A stretch of DNA of 64,000 nucleotides from an uncultured Castellaniella sp. GTDB taxonomy: Bacteria; Pseudomonadota; Gammaproteobacteria; Burkholderiales; Burkholderiaceae_B. Shown here piece by piece: positions 52,817 through 61,998 of the stretch. A program made the position numbers and the translations under genes. Position 1 is the stretch's first letter, and each line of letters begins with the position of its first letter. The stretch covers positions 186,001 to 250,000 of the forward strand of contig NZ_CALKHS010000003.1 of the NCBI RefSeq assembly GCF_937988725.1, written 5' to 3'. The notes under the pieces were generated by a model. It searched no databases, had not been told where the DNA came from, and saw nothing but the letters and a program-made list of their open reading frames with translations.

Positions 52817-55789
52817 CTAGCGTTCGAGCTTTACTCGAAGCCTGCGGGCACGCTCCTTGAAGGCCGTATCCCCCCCTTCAAGGATGTCGCACACTTGCTT
52901 GCGAATGTCTACGTCCTCCAGTCCACCGGAGGAGTAAGTGAAAGTTGGAAGGTCTGTTCCTGTTGAGGGACTGGCATCGGCGACGATAATCTGATCGGCA
53001 TCTGTGTTGATCACAAGGTTTGCATTATGTGTCACGATAATGACTTGTCGCTTTGAGCGTGCTTCCATAAAAAGTGGTACTAACTCGTCGTTGACTGATT
53101 TAGGATCTAGGTTTTCCTCGGGCTGGTCAATAATAAGAGGTCGATCATCTGCTTCATCAAGCGCAAGATACAGCAAGAGCAGAACGATTCCGCGTGTCCC
53201 GGGAGACAGTTTATGGATGTCTGATCTGTCGTAAAGTATTTCGTAGCGTACTGAGATATGGCTTGTATCAAACAGCCAATGAGCAAACTGCAGTGACCAC
53301 TGCCGGAATGACACCTGATCATCTGGTGCGAATGGAGCATGGGAAAAGAGTGATTTTGAGTACTTGGCGATAAACTCTGACATTGATGTCTGAATATCTG
53401 CTGCTGAACCTTGTTCCCACGCTGTTTTTAATTCAGAAAGAGCAATTTCCTCTAACCTCCCACGCCCCATAAATGGGCCAGATTTACGGCAGTCAATGAG
53501 ATGCTCTTCTCCATGATTTGCCCAACATGCGACATCGGCAGAACGGGATACCCGAATACTGAGCTTCTTGAGAGTGCCGCTGTTGGCGCTAAGTCGAGTC
53601 ATAAGTGGTGCATACAGATCGACGAGAGCCTGTTGCTCGCTGATTACTGCTTCGAAGAGACGTCCATAGGCATTTTCTCGTTCAGCCTGAAGTGTTTTGC
53701 GTCGCTCTGCTGCTCCTTCTGCATCGGCTAGTTGCGTTTTTAACGCCTGCAACGCATGACTTTCGGTGTTAATCCGTTTGGACAACGCTGCATACTGTTT
53801 TCTTACGACAGTGTCTGCACTAATTAATTTCTCCAGCCTGTTCATCTCTGCTTTCAATACTGAGAGAGGAATAGTGGAGAGGTCGTCTTCTGGTTTGATA
53901 AGCGAAGTATTCGGATCACCGTCTGCTACTGTCGTACCAGTTAGATTCGCGATCTCTTTGTCAGCCCACGCGATGTAGCCGTCCAGGGCACCGTCGACGT
54001 CACCCTTGTATACCAGGAGAAATGAGTCCCATTGACTGTCACTCAGGCCGCTGCTGGGATATCTTGCAATGGCTTGCCTAAGCATTTCTGGAGCTTTGGC
54101 TACTCGGGTGCTAGTAACTTCGTCCTGCATAGCGACAAATGTTCTGCGTTGCGTAGTAAGTGCCGTAATGCGTGTGGTAAGCATTTGGACGGCAGTGCTT
54201 AGCTCGGCATGTCGGTTAGCCTGTGCCTCTGTTCCTTTCAGCACAAATTTTTTTAAATCTGCGGTGTAGCCTTTAATGATCGCTTCCTTACTTGCAACTT
54301 GGGTTTTCAAGCTTGCGATTAGTGCCTCCTTTTCAATCTCTGTAGCGATACGATCAGAGATTGAGGCAATTGCTTCAGCTTCGCGCTGACGCGCCTGCTG
54401 GAAACGATGCGTTTGTTGTTCACGCAACTGCTCAAAATTAATTGCACCGTCCTGCTCGTCAGGCGTATGAGCCTCGAAGATTACGCGCTCAATCTCGCGG
54501 ATTAAACCTTGCGATGCGCCGGTTGAAGAGCAGAGTTCTTCAACGAACTGCTGGGATAGATAACGTGCGCGCGCAAAGGTCCACGCGTCGTTGGAGTCTC
54601 TACCGTCCAGGTGGCGATTCGTTGTGCTCCCTCCGCCCCAGCGTAGGCAGACTCCACTGTCCCGGAGAAGTGGCCGTGCCCTGGCCAAAAATGATGGACT
54701 GATGTCCATGTCGTCTCGCCGAGCTATATCCCCGATGGAGTCACATCCCGCGGCAATCATATCGGCGAGAGCCGTTTTCCCCGAGCCACGCGCGCCAATG
54801 ATTGCGACTAAACCCGAGTTTAGTGGTATGGATTTGGTCGCCATCCAATCAGCCCCTTCAACGTCAACGCTGGCAATTACTTGTGACGGCATGGCAGTTT
54901 TTGGGGGTTCGGCACCGACATAAGCCCTGCTAGCGGGGTCTATGCACGCTTGTCGCAAAGCATCAAAGGTAAGTGCCCCTTTGATCCAAGAAAATCGATC
55001 GTCCGCAGGCTGGGCGGTATCTGGGAGACTGTGAGCGTCACTGCCGTGCATACATGGCTTGCAGCCGCCGTATCGTTCTTGCAATTGTTGAAAGGACAGG
55101 GCACGTAAACCTAGCCAAAATTCACGCTGGGTAGGGTTACTGGTAAAAATGAAATGAGAAAATTTTTCGATTTCCTGTCGAATGGTCTGATCTGCCGCCT
55201 GACGAAGGCCAGATGTGCCATCACCGGAGCCTCCAGCAACTCCAATCAGAATATTGGCCTTTGCCCAAGCGCTATCGGAGTACGCCGTTCGTAAAGTTGT
55301 AAAGTTGACTTTAAATTGGGTTGCGCCGTGAGCCAATGCAGCGCGATCATCTTGGATCGAGGGATCTGCAGCTTTGCCGAGACGAATCAGATCATCGACG
55401 GTACAGTCAAATCGGTCGTCGTGCGCCGAGAAATGGAGACGAGAGAGAAATCTACGGATTTCAGTAACGTGGTTTGGATCATCAGGATTTACTAAAAGAT
55501 GGAGATTCACGAATCCGGACTTGGCCGCTACATCCAAACGTACTTCTATGTTGGGAATGATTAGCGAAACGCCAGGAAGTCGCCCTGATTCCTTGTATCG
55601 GCAAACTTCCTCATACAGTGTTGTAGTGTAGTAGTCAGTAATAGCAATGGCCTCAATTGGAGGAGAGGCGTTTTCAAGCGTATCTAAATAGCTGTTCCAA
55701 TCGTCAGATTTAAATTGGTTATTTAGTATCGTCCCGGGAGCATGGATATGAGGCTCCCAACGATGCCACTCAGACCCGCGTGTGATCAT
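52817..55789 (-). CDS. TrlF-like PHP-phosphoesterase/SMC-like ATPase
   Basis: A 990-aa protein of the TrlF family (AAA-like ATPases with an N-terminal PHP domain). PHP metal motifs are EPHIHAPG (His14-x-His16), AITDYYTT, NLHLLVN and HGSDAHS, so a Mn/Zn phosphoesterase or nuclease is likely. Walker A is IGARGSGKTAL (~residue 330). A coiled coil follows (~450-560 and ~655-725). The signature-like LSPGTRGIVLLLLYLAL is at ~865, Walker B PLIIDQPEENLD at ~890 and the switch His in VTHNANLVI at ~920. This is an ABC/SMC-like ATPase coupled to a PHP effector, a layout found in anti-phage and tRNA-damage systems. It is intact, of low GC and alone on its strand. Confidence 0.85.
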   Translation of the reverse strand: MITRGSEWHRWEPHIHAPGTILNNQFKSDDWNSYLDTLENASPPIEAIAITDYYTTTLYEEVCRYKESGRLPGVSLIIPNIEVRLDVAAKSGFVNLHLLVNPDDPNHVTEIRRFLSRLHFSAHDDRFDCTVDDLIRLGKAADPSIQDDRAALAHGATQFKVNFTTLRTAYSDSAWAKANILIGVAGGSGDGTSGLRQAADQTIRQEIEKFSHFIFTSNPTQREFWLGLRALSFQQLQERYGGCKPCMHGSDAHSLPDTAQPADDRFSWIKGALTFDALRQACIDPASRAYVGAEPPKTAMPSQVIASVDVEGADWMATKSIPLNSGLVAIIGARGSGKTALADMIAAGCDSIGDIARRDDMDISPSFLARARPLLRDSGVCLRWGGGSTTNRHLDGRDSNDAWTFARARYLSQQFVEELCSSTGASQGLIREIERVIFEAHTPDEQDGAINFEQLREQQTHRFQQARQREAEAIASISDRIATEIEKEALIASLKTQVASKEAIIKGYTADLKKFVLKGTEAQANRHAELSTAVQMLTTRITALTTQRRTFVAMQDEVTSTRVAKAPEMLRQAIARYPSSGLSDSQWDSFLLVYKGDVDGALDGYIAWADKEIANLTGTTVADGDPNTSLIKPEDDLSTIPLSVLKAEMNRLEKLISADTVVRKQYAALSKRINTESHALQALKTQLADAEGAAERRKTLQAERENAYGRLFEAVISEQQALVDLYAPLMTRLSANSGTLKKLSIRVSRSADVACWANHGEEHLIDCRKSGPFMGRGRLEEIALSELKTAWEQGSAADIQTSMSEFIAKYSKSLFSHAPFAPDDQVSFRQWSLQFAHWLFDTSHISVRYEILYDRSDIHKLSPGTRGIVLLLLYLALDEADDRPLIIDQPEENLDPKSVNDELVPLFMEARSKRQVIIVTHNANLVINTDADQIIVADASPSTGTDLPTFTYSSGGLEDVDIRKQVCDILEGGDTAFKERARRLRVKLER

Positions 55790-55932
55790 TGCTCTTTACT
55801 CCAAGTTGGTATTTATAGTGCTCTCCTATCTATGAATGTATCAAAAATCAACTAAATAATGTTATGGCTGACAGTGTTCACTGTATGAGCAAGTCATCCA
55901 TAGCGTCTCTGCTTCTGCAGACCGCGCTGCTC

Positions 55933-55959
55933 CAGGTTCGCTATTCACTCATCCCTAAC
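55933..55959 (-). repeat. 27-bp imperfect repeat, copy B
   Basis: Second copy of the repeat described at 52643-52669 (24/27 identical, same orientation). Here the shared reading frame has a stop where copy A has Arg (RDE-stop-IANL). It lies between the TrlF-like gene start and the intron 3' end. The rest of the 55790-56028 gap has no gene. Confidence 0.6.
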
Positions 55960-56028
55960 GGGACTGGCCATGGCCAGCCTTGCACATCGCTGACGCCTAC
56001 GGCCCGGCTTCCCGCTTCGGGCCTGCGC

Positions 56029-56103
56029 GTCGGGTAGCAGCGGCCCATTGCTGCGCCGCCGCCCCCTAAGAACCGTACGTGCGAGTCACCCCGCATACGG
56101 CTC
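56029..56103 (-). ncRNA. Group II intron domains V and VI (3' end of a truncated intron)
   Basis: On the minus strand, 56103-56070 forms a textbook 34-nt domain V. GAGCCGT pairs with ACGGTTC, a two-base bulge follows, then GCGGG pairs with CTCGC around a GUGA (GNRA) tetraloop. Domain VI follows (56069 to ~56029) and ends in CTACCCGAC, a typical 3' splice-site ending. No domain I-III can exist upstream because the ORF is fused to the integrase there, so the RNA cannot splice on its own. Confidence 0.85.
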
Positions 56104-56113
56104 AAGCCATTCA

Positions 56114-57982
56114 TCAGCACCATGGACTGGCACCGGGCAGTTTGACTGAGCGTTTGGAGGCTCGACGACGGGAGAGGTACTTGGCCCATGCCGGGTCGAA
56201 GGGATGAGCAGCCGCTGCGATCTTTACGTGACGGATGATCGATACCGCCGGCGCACGGAAGAGTTTGAGCACGACGATTTTGCCGTCGGCCGAGCCCTTC
56301 GTGGCGAAGTTCCAGTTGCTGCGTCCAATGACATGGAAATACCGGTCTTTGACCCATCGCGCTCCTTTATTGGGATGCCTTCGCTTGGCCCAATTCCAGA
56401 GCAGACGCCAGATGTGGGCGTCAATCCATGAGAAGGCTCGCTTGGCCACGCTGTGACGGTGATACATCACCCAGCCACGGATCACCGGGTTGAGCAGCCG
56501 TATCAGCGTTTCCTGCGTAATGCTGGCGTTGCCATTGACGATCTGCCTGACCTTGTCCAGCAGGGACTTGATGCTCTTTTGCGCTGGCATGGTCAGACAT
56601 AGGTCACCGTACTTGCGCACGTTCTGACCGAGAAAGTCGAATCCTTGCGCTATGTGCGTGATCCGAGTTTTCTCCTCCGACAGTTCCAGCCCGCGCTCTG
56701 CCATGAAGCGGCGGATGGCGGGCAGAATCTGGGATTCGAGCACGTCTTTGGACGCACCCGTCACCACGAAGTCATCGGCATAGCGGATGATGTTGATTTT
56801 GGCTTTTCGGCGTTCGCGATCCGTTCTACCGGGGTGCACGTGTACTGCTGCCTCCAAACCATCCAACGCCATGTTCGCGATCACGGGCGAGATGATGCCT
56901 CCCTGGGGAGTGCCTGCCCGCGTTTCGAACAAAGATCCCTCATCGACGTAGCCGGCCTCCAGCCATTGGCGCAGGATCGACCTGTCCATCGGTATGTGCT
57001 CTAGGAACCAGCGGTGGCTGAAGTTGTCGAAACAACCCCGGATGTCACCTTCCAGTATCCACTCTGCCGAGTTGCGCTTGCATAGCGCGTTGAAGCACTG
57101 TTCGATGGCGTCGGCCGTCGAGCGTTCCGGTCGGAAGCCATAGGAGTTCGGGTCCGCCAGGGTCTCTGCAATAGGTTCCAGAGCGAGCTTCCACAAAGCC
57201 TGCATCGCCCGGTCCCGCATGCAGGGAATTCCCAGCGGCCGTTTCTTCCCATTGCTCTTGGGGATGTAGATGCGCCGCAGCGGCATGGCACGGTATCCGC
57301 GTATGTCTCGAATCAGTTGGCCGATCTTCTGCGGTTCTAGGATGGTGGCGTAGTGCTTCACCATCGGGCTGCGTAGTTTGAAATCAGCTACGCCCTTTGC
57401 CATGAAGTTATCTCCAGGCTTCAAGAGGCCGAGGGTGACGGCTCGGGCATAGACTCGTTGCAGGCTTTCTCGCAAGCGTATAGCCGTTTCACGGGTTCCT
57501 GCGAGTGAGATGGCCTCCAGGCATTGCAGGACGTCTAGCTGGTTCAATGAGCCGATAGGGTGTCGGCCAAGTTTCGGGAAGGCATGCAGCTCTAACTGGC
57601 GCAGAATCTTCTGGCTGTAGTCGTCGCTCCACTCATGCACGGCTTTTGCGTGGGTGTGCCATTCCCGGGCAACCTTGTCGAAGGTGGCGAGCTCTTGACG
57701 TCGCGCCTCTTGTCGCTCCTCACGCTTTCGCGCGCGAGGATCTTTACCGATAGCGAGGTTCTGGCGTTGCCCTGCTGCCAGTTCACGTGCTCGGGCGAGA
57801 GACACTTCAGGGACAGTTCCCAGAGTCAGCTTGACGCGTTTGTTCTCGATGTTGAGGTAGATGAACTGCCAGCTCTTTTTGCCGCTGGGATGGACGCGCA
57901 GATACAATTTTTCCCCATCGGACAGCAAATACTCTTTGTCCGCGGGCTGGGCGAGCTCTATGGCTTTGGCGGTAAGCTTCAT
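56114..57982 (-). CDS. Integrase-group II intron RT chimera
   Basis: A 622-aa in-frame fusion of two unrelated genes. Residues ~1-229 are the N-terminal half of a DUF4102 tyrosine integrase: arm-binding domain (LSDGEKLYLRVHPSGKKSWQ) and core-binding domain (KVAREWHTHAKAVHEWSDDYS to KHYATILEPQKIGQLIRDI). From ~residue 231 it is a group II intron reverse transcriptase: LRRIYIPKSNGKKRPLGIP, DPNSYGFRPERSTADAI, AGTPQGGIISPVIANM, the catalytic YADDF at 401-405, then the maturase (X) domain. The integrase catalytic domain (R-H-R-Y) and the RT's first ~100 residues are absent. The start at 57982 follows GGGAG. It may be transcribed from the tRNA-Phe promoter, since the tRNA terminator was displaced. 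Confidence 0.85.
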   Translation of the reverse strand: MKLTAKAIELAQPADKEYLLSDGEKLYLRVHPSGKKSWQFIYLNIENKRVKLTLGTVPEVSLARARELAAGQRQNLAIGKDPRARKREERQEARRQELATFDKVAREWHTHAKAVHEWSDDYSQKILRQLELHAFPKLGRHPIGSLNQLDVLQCLEAISLAGTRETAIRLRESLQRVYARAVTLGLLKPGDNFMAKGVADFKLRSPMVKHYATILEPQKIGQLIRDIRGYRAMPLRRIYIPKSNGKKRPLGIPCMRDRAMQALWKLALEPIAETLADPNSYGFRPERSTADAIEQCFNALCKRNSAEWILEGDIRGCFDNFSHRWFLEHIPMDRSILRQWLEAGYVDEGSLFETRAGTPQGGIISPVIANMALDGLEAAVHVHPGRTDRERRKAKINIIRYADDFVVTGASKDVLESQILPAIRRFMAERGLELSEEKTRITHIAQGFDFLGQNVRKYGDLCLTMPAQKSIKSLLDKVRQIVNGNASITQETLIRLLNPVIRGWVMYHRHSVAKRAFSWIDAHIWRLLWNWAKRRHPNKGARWVKDRYFHVIGRSNWNFATKGSADGKIVVLKLFRAPAVSIIRHVKIAAAAHPFDPAWAKYLSRRRASKRSVKLPGASPWC

Positions 57983-58160
57983 CGTGTGGCTCCCAATTTG
58001 TTCCCTGGAAATATGGGGAACAAGATAAGGGAACGCGGCAGGGAACAAAAACCCTGGGATTCAATGAAACAACGTGGGAAGTGATGAGGCAGATTTTCTT
58101 CGCAAGTCCTTGTTTTCTTAGAGAAAATGGGATGCGATGAAACCAGATGGGAAGAGGGGA

Positions 58161-58174
58161 TGGTGGCCCGGGGC
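58161..58174 (-). repeat. Right attachment repeat (tRNA-Phe 3' end)
   Basis: Second copy of the 14-bp repeat at 49548-49561, here forming the CCA end and acceptor stem of tRNA-Phe. The integrase chimera lies ~180 bp away on the same strand. Confidence 0.85.
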
Positions 58175-58236
58175 GGAATCGAACCACCGACACAAGGATT
58201 TTCAATCCTCTGCTCTACCGACTGAGCTACCGGGCC
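58161..58236 (-). tRNA. tRNA-Phe (GAA)
   Basis: A complete 76-nt cloverleaf with an encoded CCA. The 7-bp acceptor stem is GGCCCGG/CCGGGCC, the D-loop reads AGCTCAGTCGGTAGAGC, the anticodon loop is TTGAAAA with GAA, and the T-loop is GGTTCGATTCC. It is the insertion target of the island; the 3' half is restored by the element's attachment site. Its original terminator now lies at 49510-49538. Confidence 0.96.
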
Positions 58237-58355
58237 AAGACGTCGAATCATACACGAATTTTTGACCGTGCGCAGACCGCCCGGCCGGAAAACGCCCCAA
58301 TACCCGCTTCGCGACCTATAATACGAAAGTCTCCATCTGTAAATCTCTCTGCGGC

Positions 58356-59633
58356 ATGTCCGTTGACGTCCTAACCTTTGGCTTGAACCACGTTTCCGCG
58401 CCGGTTTCCGTGCGCGAACGGGTGTCGTTTCCGATCGAATTGCTCAAGCCCGCGCTGTCGGCGCTGCGGACCGCGTTCGGCTCCTCGGTGCGCGAAGCCG
58501 CGATCCTGTCCACCTGTAATCGCACGGAAATCTACTGTGCGGCCGATCCGGGCGTGCAGGCGAAGCTGCCGGCCTGGCTGGCGGAATTCAATCGCCTGGA
58601 AGCCGGCCAGCTGACGCCGCATCTGTATGAATACCAGCACAACGACGCCGTGCGGCACGCGTTTCGCGTGGCCAGCGGGCTGGATTCCATGGTGCTGGGC
58701 GAACCGCAGATCCTGGGGCAGATGAAGGACGCCGTGCGGGCCGCCGAACAGGCGGGCACGCTGGGCACCTTGCTGCATCAGTTGTTCCAGCGCACGTTCT
58801 CGGTCGCCAAGGAAGTCCGCTCGCAGACCGCGATCGGCGCCCATTCGGTGTCCATGGCGGCCGCCGCCGTGCGCCTAGCCGAACGCGTGCTGGGCGACCT
58901 GTCCTGTGCGAACGTGCTGTTCATCGGCGCGGGCGAAATGATCGAACTCTGTGCGACCCACTTCGCGGCGGCGCAACCCCGCCAGATGGCGGTGGCCAAC
59001 CGCACCGTCGAACGGGCGGAACTGCTGGCCGCGCAATTCGACGCCCGCACGCTGAAATTGTCCGCCTTGCCGGATCATCTGGCCGAATACGACGTGGTCG
59101 TCTCCTGTACGGCCTCATCCTTGCCCATCCTCGGTCTGGGGATGGTGGAAACGGCCGCCCGCACGCGCCGCCATCGCCCCATGGTGATGATCGATCTGGC
59201 CGTGCCGCGCGACATCGAACCGGAAATCAGCCGCCTGGCGGACGTCTACCTCTATACCGTGGACGACCTGGGGCGCATGGTGCAGTCGGGCACCGATGCC
59301 CGGCGGGCCGCCGTGGTGCAGGCCGAAGCCATCATCGAAGCCCGCGTGCAGCATTTCATGCACTGGCTGTCCAACCGCGCCATCGTGCCGGCCATCATCG
59401 ACTACCAGCAGAACGCCGACGCTCTGCGCCAGGCCGAACTGGACCGCGCCCGGCGCCTGCTGGCGCGCGGCGACGACCCGCAGGCCGTGCTGGAACAGCT
59501 GGCCTACAGCCTGACGCACAAATACATGCACGGCCCCCTGGCGGCGCTCAATCGCAGCGAAGGCGCGGAACGCGACCAGCTGCTGACGCTGCTGCCGCGC
59601 CTGCTGCCCGAATCCGGCGCCCGCCGCCGGTAG
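58356..59633 (+). CDS. hemA: Glutamyl-tRNA reductase
   Basis: A 425-aa HemA enzyme reducing glutamyl-tRNA to glutamate-1-semialdehyde, the first step of C5 heme synthesis. The catalytic Cys is in [36 protein letters not shown] is the family core, and the NADPH fold has [12 protein letters not shown]. The C-terminal helix dimerisation domain is complete. It is divergent from tRNA-Phe and starts the hemA-prfA-prmC-grxD-ubiX run. Confidence 0.97.
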   Translation: MSVDVLTFGLNHVSAPVSVRERVSFPIELLKPALSALRTAFGSSVREAAILSTCNRTEIYCAADPGVQAKLPAWLAEFNRLEAGQLTPHLYEYQHNDAVRHAFRVASGLDSMVLGEPQILGQMKDAVRAAEQAGTLGTLLHQLFQRTFSVAKEVRSQTAIGAHSVSMAAAAVRLAERVLGDLSCANVLFIGAGEMIELCATHFAAAQPRQMAVANRTVERAELLAAQFDARTLKLSALPDHLAEYDVVVSCTASSLPILGLGMVETAARTRRHRPMVMIDLAVPRDIEPEISRLADVYLYTVDDLGRMVQSGTDARRAAVVQAEAIIEARVQHFMHWLSNRAIVPAIIDYQQNADALRQAELDRARRLLARGDDPQAVLEQLAYSLTHKYMHGPLAALNRSEGAERDQLLTLLPRLLPESGARRR

Positions 59634-59716
59634 CGGCTCTTTCCCTTTCTCGTCTTCCGATCCGGCGGCCCGCGCCCCGGATCGCGTCCCTCGCATAATC
59701 CTCCGGAATCCACGTC

Positions 59717-60796
59717 ATGAAAAGCTCGATGCGCAGCCGCCTGGAACAGCTCAGCCACCGCTTGGCCGAGATCGATGCCATGCTGGCGGAGCCCGACAGC
59801 GCCGACGACATGGACCGCTTTCGCAAGCTCACGCGGGAACGTGCCGAACTGGACCCCGTGGTGCAGGCGTTCGGATCCTGGGAACGGGCCTGCGCCGACC
59901 GGGACGCGGCCCGCGAGATGCTGTCCGATCCGGACATGAAGACCCTGGCGGAAGAGGAACTGGCGGGGGCGGACGAGCGCATCGAGCAATTGGAAGCCGA
60001 TCTGCAGATCCTGCTGCTGCCCAAGGACCCGGACGATGACCGCAGCGTCTTTCTGGAAGTCCGCGCCGGGACGGGCGGCGACGAAAGCGCCCTGTTCGCG
60101 GGCGACTTGCTGCGCATGTACACGCGCTACGCGGAAATCCGGGGCTGGCGGGTGGAACTGATGTCCGAGAGCGCCGCCGAACTGGGCGGTTACAAGGAAG
60201 TCATCGCCCACATTGAAGGCGACGGCGTGTACGGCCAGCTGAAGTTCGAGTCCGGGGCGCACCGGGTGCAGCGCGTGCCGGAAACCGAATCCCAGGGGCG
60301 GGTGCACACCTCGGCCTGCACCGTTGCGGTGATGCCGGAGGCCGATGCCCAGTCGGACATCCAGATCAATGCCAACGACCTGCGCATCGACACCTTTCGC
60401 GCCAGCGGCGCGGGCGGGCAGCACATCAACAAGACCGATTCCGCCGTGCGGATCACCCACCTGCCCACCGGCCTGGTGGTGGAATGCCAGGACGACCGTT
60501 CGCAGCACCGCAACAAGGACAAGGCCATGCAGGTGCTGGCGGCGCGCCTGAAAGACCGCCAGCAGCAGGAAATCCATGCCCGCGAGGCCGCGCAGCGCAA
60601 GAGCCTGGTGGGGTCGGGCGACCGGTCCGAGCGCATCCGCACCTACAATTTTCCCCAGGGGCGGGTGACGGACCACCGCATCAATCTGACGCTGTACAAG
60701 CTGGCCCAGGTGATGGACGGCGATCTGGACGAAGTCACCAACGCCCTGCTGGCCGAGCACCAGGCCGAACAGCTGGCCTCCCTGGCGCTGGACTAG
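59717..60796 (+). CDS. prfA: Peptide chain release factor 1
   Basis: RF1 (359 aa) reads UAA and UAG and hydrolyses peptidyl-tRNA. The GGQ motif is in [21 protein letters not shown] (residues ~231-233). [17 protein letters not shown] opens the core, and the tripeptide anticodon loop lies in the [20 protein letters not shown] segment. The gene directly downstream, prmC, methylates this Gln. Confidence 0.97.
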   Translation: MKSSMRSRLEQLSHRLAEIDAMLAEPDSADDMDRFRKLTRERAELDPVVQAFGSWERACADRDAAREMLSDPDMKTLAEEELAGADERIEQLEADLQILLLPKDPDDDRSVFLEVRAGTGGDESALFAGDLLRMYTRYAEIRGWRVELMSESAAELGGYKEVIAHIEGDGVYGQLKFESGAHRVQRVPETESQGRVHTSACTVAVMPEADAQSDIQINANDLRIDTFRASGAGGQHINKTDSAVRITHLPTGLVVECQDDRSQHRNKDKAMQVLAARLKDRQQQEIHAREAAQRKSLVGSGDRSERIRTYNFPQGRVTDHRINLTLYKLAQVMDGDLDEVTNALLAEHQAEQLASLALD

Positions 60797-60814
60797 GCCG
60801 GCGGGACGCGGACC

Positions 60815-61636
60815 ATGGCCCATACCTTGCGGGACAGCCTGGCGAACAGCCTCTTGCCGCGCCTGGAGTCCCAGATGTTGTGGCGGCAGGTGCTGGGGGT
60901 CTCCCGCGCCTGGCTCATCACGCACGACACCGATGCGCTGGACGCGGCGCACGAAGCCGCCTACCGGGCGCTGGAAGCCCGCCGCCTGGCGGGCGAGCCC
61001 ATGGCCTACATCCTGGGGCGGCGGGAATTCTGGGGACGGGATTTCCAGGTCACCCCCGCTGTGCTGATTCCCCGGCCGGATACCGAGGCGCTGGTGGAAT
61101 GCGGCCTGCGGGCCATCGCCGGTTTGCAGGCCCCCCGGGTGCTGGACCTGGGCACCGGCAGCGGCATCGTCGCGGTGTCCATCGCCCTGGATCGCCCCGA
61201 CGCCCGGGTGCGGGCCACCGACTGCAGCCCGGAGGCGCTGGCCGTGGCGGAAATGAACGCACGCGCCTTAGGGGCAACGCTATTGTTTTCCCTTGGGAAT
61301 TGGTACGATACCCAGTTGGATTCGGGGCGTTATGACTTGATCGTCTCGAATCCTCCCTATATCGACTCACAAGACATCCACCTGGCCCAGGGCGACCTGC
61401 GGTTCGAACCGCAGGGGGCGCTGACCGATGGGGCCGATGGCCTGGGCGCCCTGCGCTGCATCGTGCAGGGGGCGGCGGGCCATCTGCGGCCCGGCGGGGC
61501 CTTGTGCGTGGAACATGGCTGGGATCAGGCCGCCGCCGTGCGGGGCCTGTTCCAGTCCTCGGGGTTTTCCGATGCCGTCAGCCTGCGGGACCTGGCCGGC
61601 ATCGAACGCGTCACCTGGGGCCGCCTGCCGGCCTGA
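60815..61636 (+). CDS. prmC: Release factor glutamine methyltransferase
   Basis: PrmC/HemK (273 aa) methylates the GGQ glutamine of RF1 and RF2. The SAM motif is [17 protein letters not shown] and the substrate-binding motif NPPY is in [16 protein letters not shown]. The N-terminal helical domain ([15 protein letters not shown]) is normal. It lies 18 bp after prfA, so methylase and substrate are co-expressed. Confidence 0.96.
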   Translation: MAHTLRDSLANSLLPRLESQMLWRQVLGVSRAWLITHDTDALDAAHEAAYRALEARRLAGEPMAYILGRREFWGRDFQVTPAVLIPRPDTEALVECGLRAIAGLQAPRVLDLGTGSGIVAVSIALDRPDARVRATDCSPEALAVAEMNARALGATLLFSLGNWYDTQLDSGRYDLIVSNPPYIDSQDIHLAQGDLRFEPQGALTDGADGLGALRCIVQGAAGHLRPGGALCVEHGWDQAAAVRGLFQSSGFSDAVSLRDLAGIERVTWGRLPA

Positions 61637-61653
61637 ATTTTAAAGAGATCACC

Positions 61654-61998
61654 ATGACCGATACCGTGCAATCCGAAGTCCAGAATTTCATCCGCGAAAC
61701 CGTCACCAGCCATCCTGTCGTGCTGTTCATGAAGGGCACGGCGCAGTTCCCGCAGTGCGGGTTTTCCGGGCGCGCCATCCAGATCCTGAAGGAAGTCGGC
61801 GTCACCAAGCTGGTCACGGTCAACGTCCTGGAAGACGCCGAAGTCCGCCAGGGCGTCAAGGACTACGCCAATTGGCCCACCATCCCCCAGCTCTACGTCC
61901 AGGGCGAATTCGTCGGCGGCACCGACATCATGAATGAAATGCACGCCAGCGGCGAACTGGCCACCCTGCTGAAGGACGCCGGGGCGATCGGTGACTGA
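61654..61998 (+). CDS. grxD: Monothiol glutaredoxin Grx4-type
   Basis: A 114-aa monothiol glutaredoxin that carries and delivers 2Fe-2S clusters. The active-site CGFS is at residues 35-38 ([15 protein letters not shown]), with the glutathione-contact [19 protein letters not shown]. The start at 61654 follows AAAGAGATC. It overlaps ubiX by 8 bp. Confidence 0.96.
   Translation: MTDTVQSEVQNFIRETVTSHPVVLFMKGTAQFPQCGFSGRAIQILKEVGVTKLVTVNVLEDAEVRQGVKDYANWPTIPQLYVQGEFVGGTDIMNEMHASGELATLLKDAGAIGD

Larger units (their letters stand above)
49548..58174. mobile_element. Genomic island integrated at tRNA-Phe
   Basis: An 8.6-kb island between two copies of a 14-bp repeat, one inside the 3' end of tRNA-Phe. 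An integrase N-terminus lies next to the tRNA, as in tRNA-targeting islands, and base composition is clearly lower in GC than the flanks, especially at 50.6-56 kb. Cargo from left: TacA/TacT pair, three-gene cassette, TrlF-like ATPase, group II intron remnant. The integrase has lost its catalytic domain, so the island is probably fixed. Confidence 0.88.

Noticed and set aside
56204..56431. 75-codon plus-strand frame inside the intron RT gene
   Set aside because: Antisense shadow of the maturase domain with no RBS.
49548..58174. CRISPR array or other short-repeat array on the island
   Set aside because: No regularly spaced repeats were seen; the only repeats are the att pair and one 27-bp pair 3.3 kb apart.
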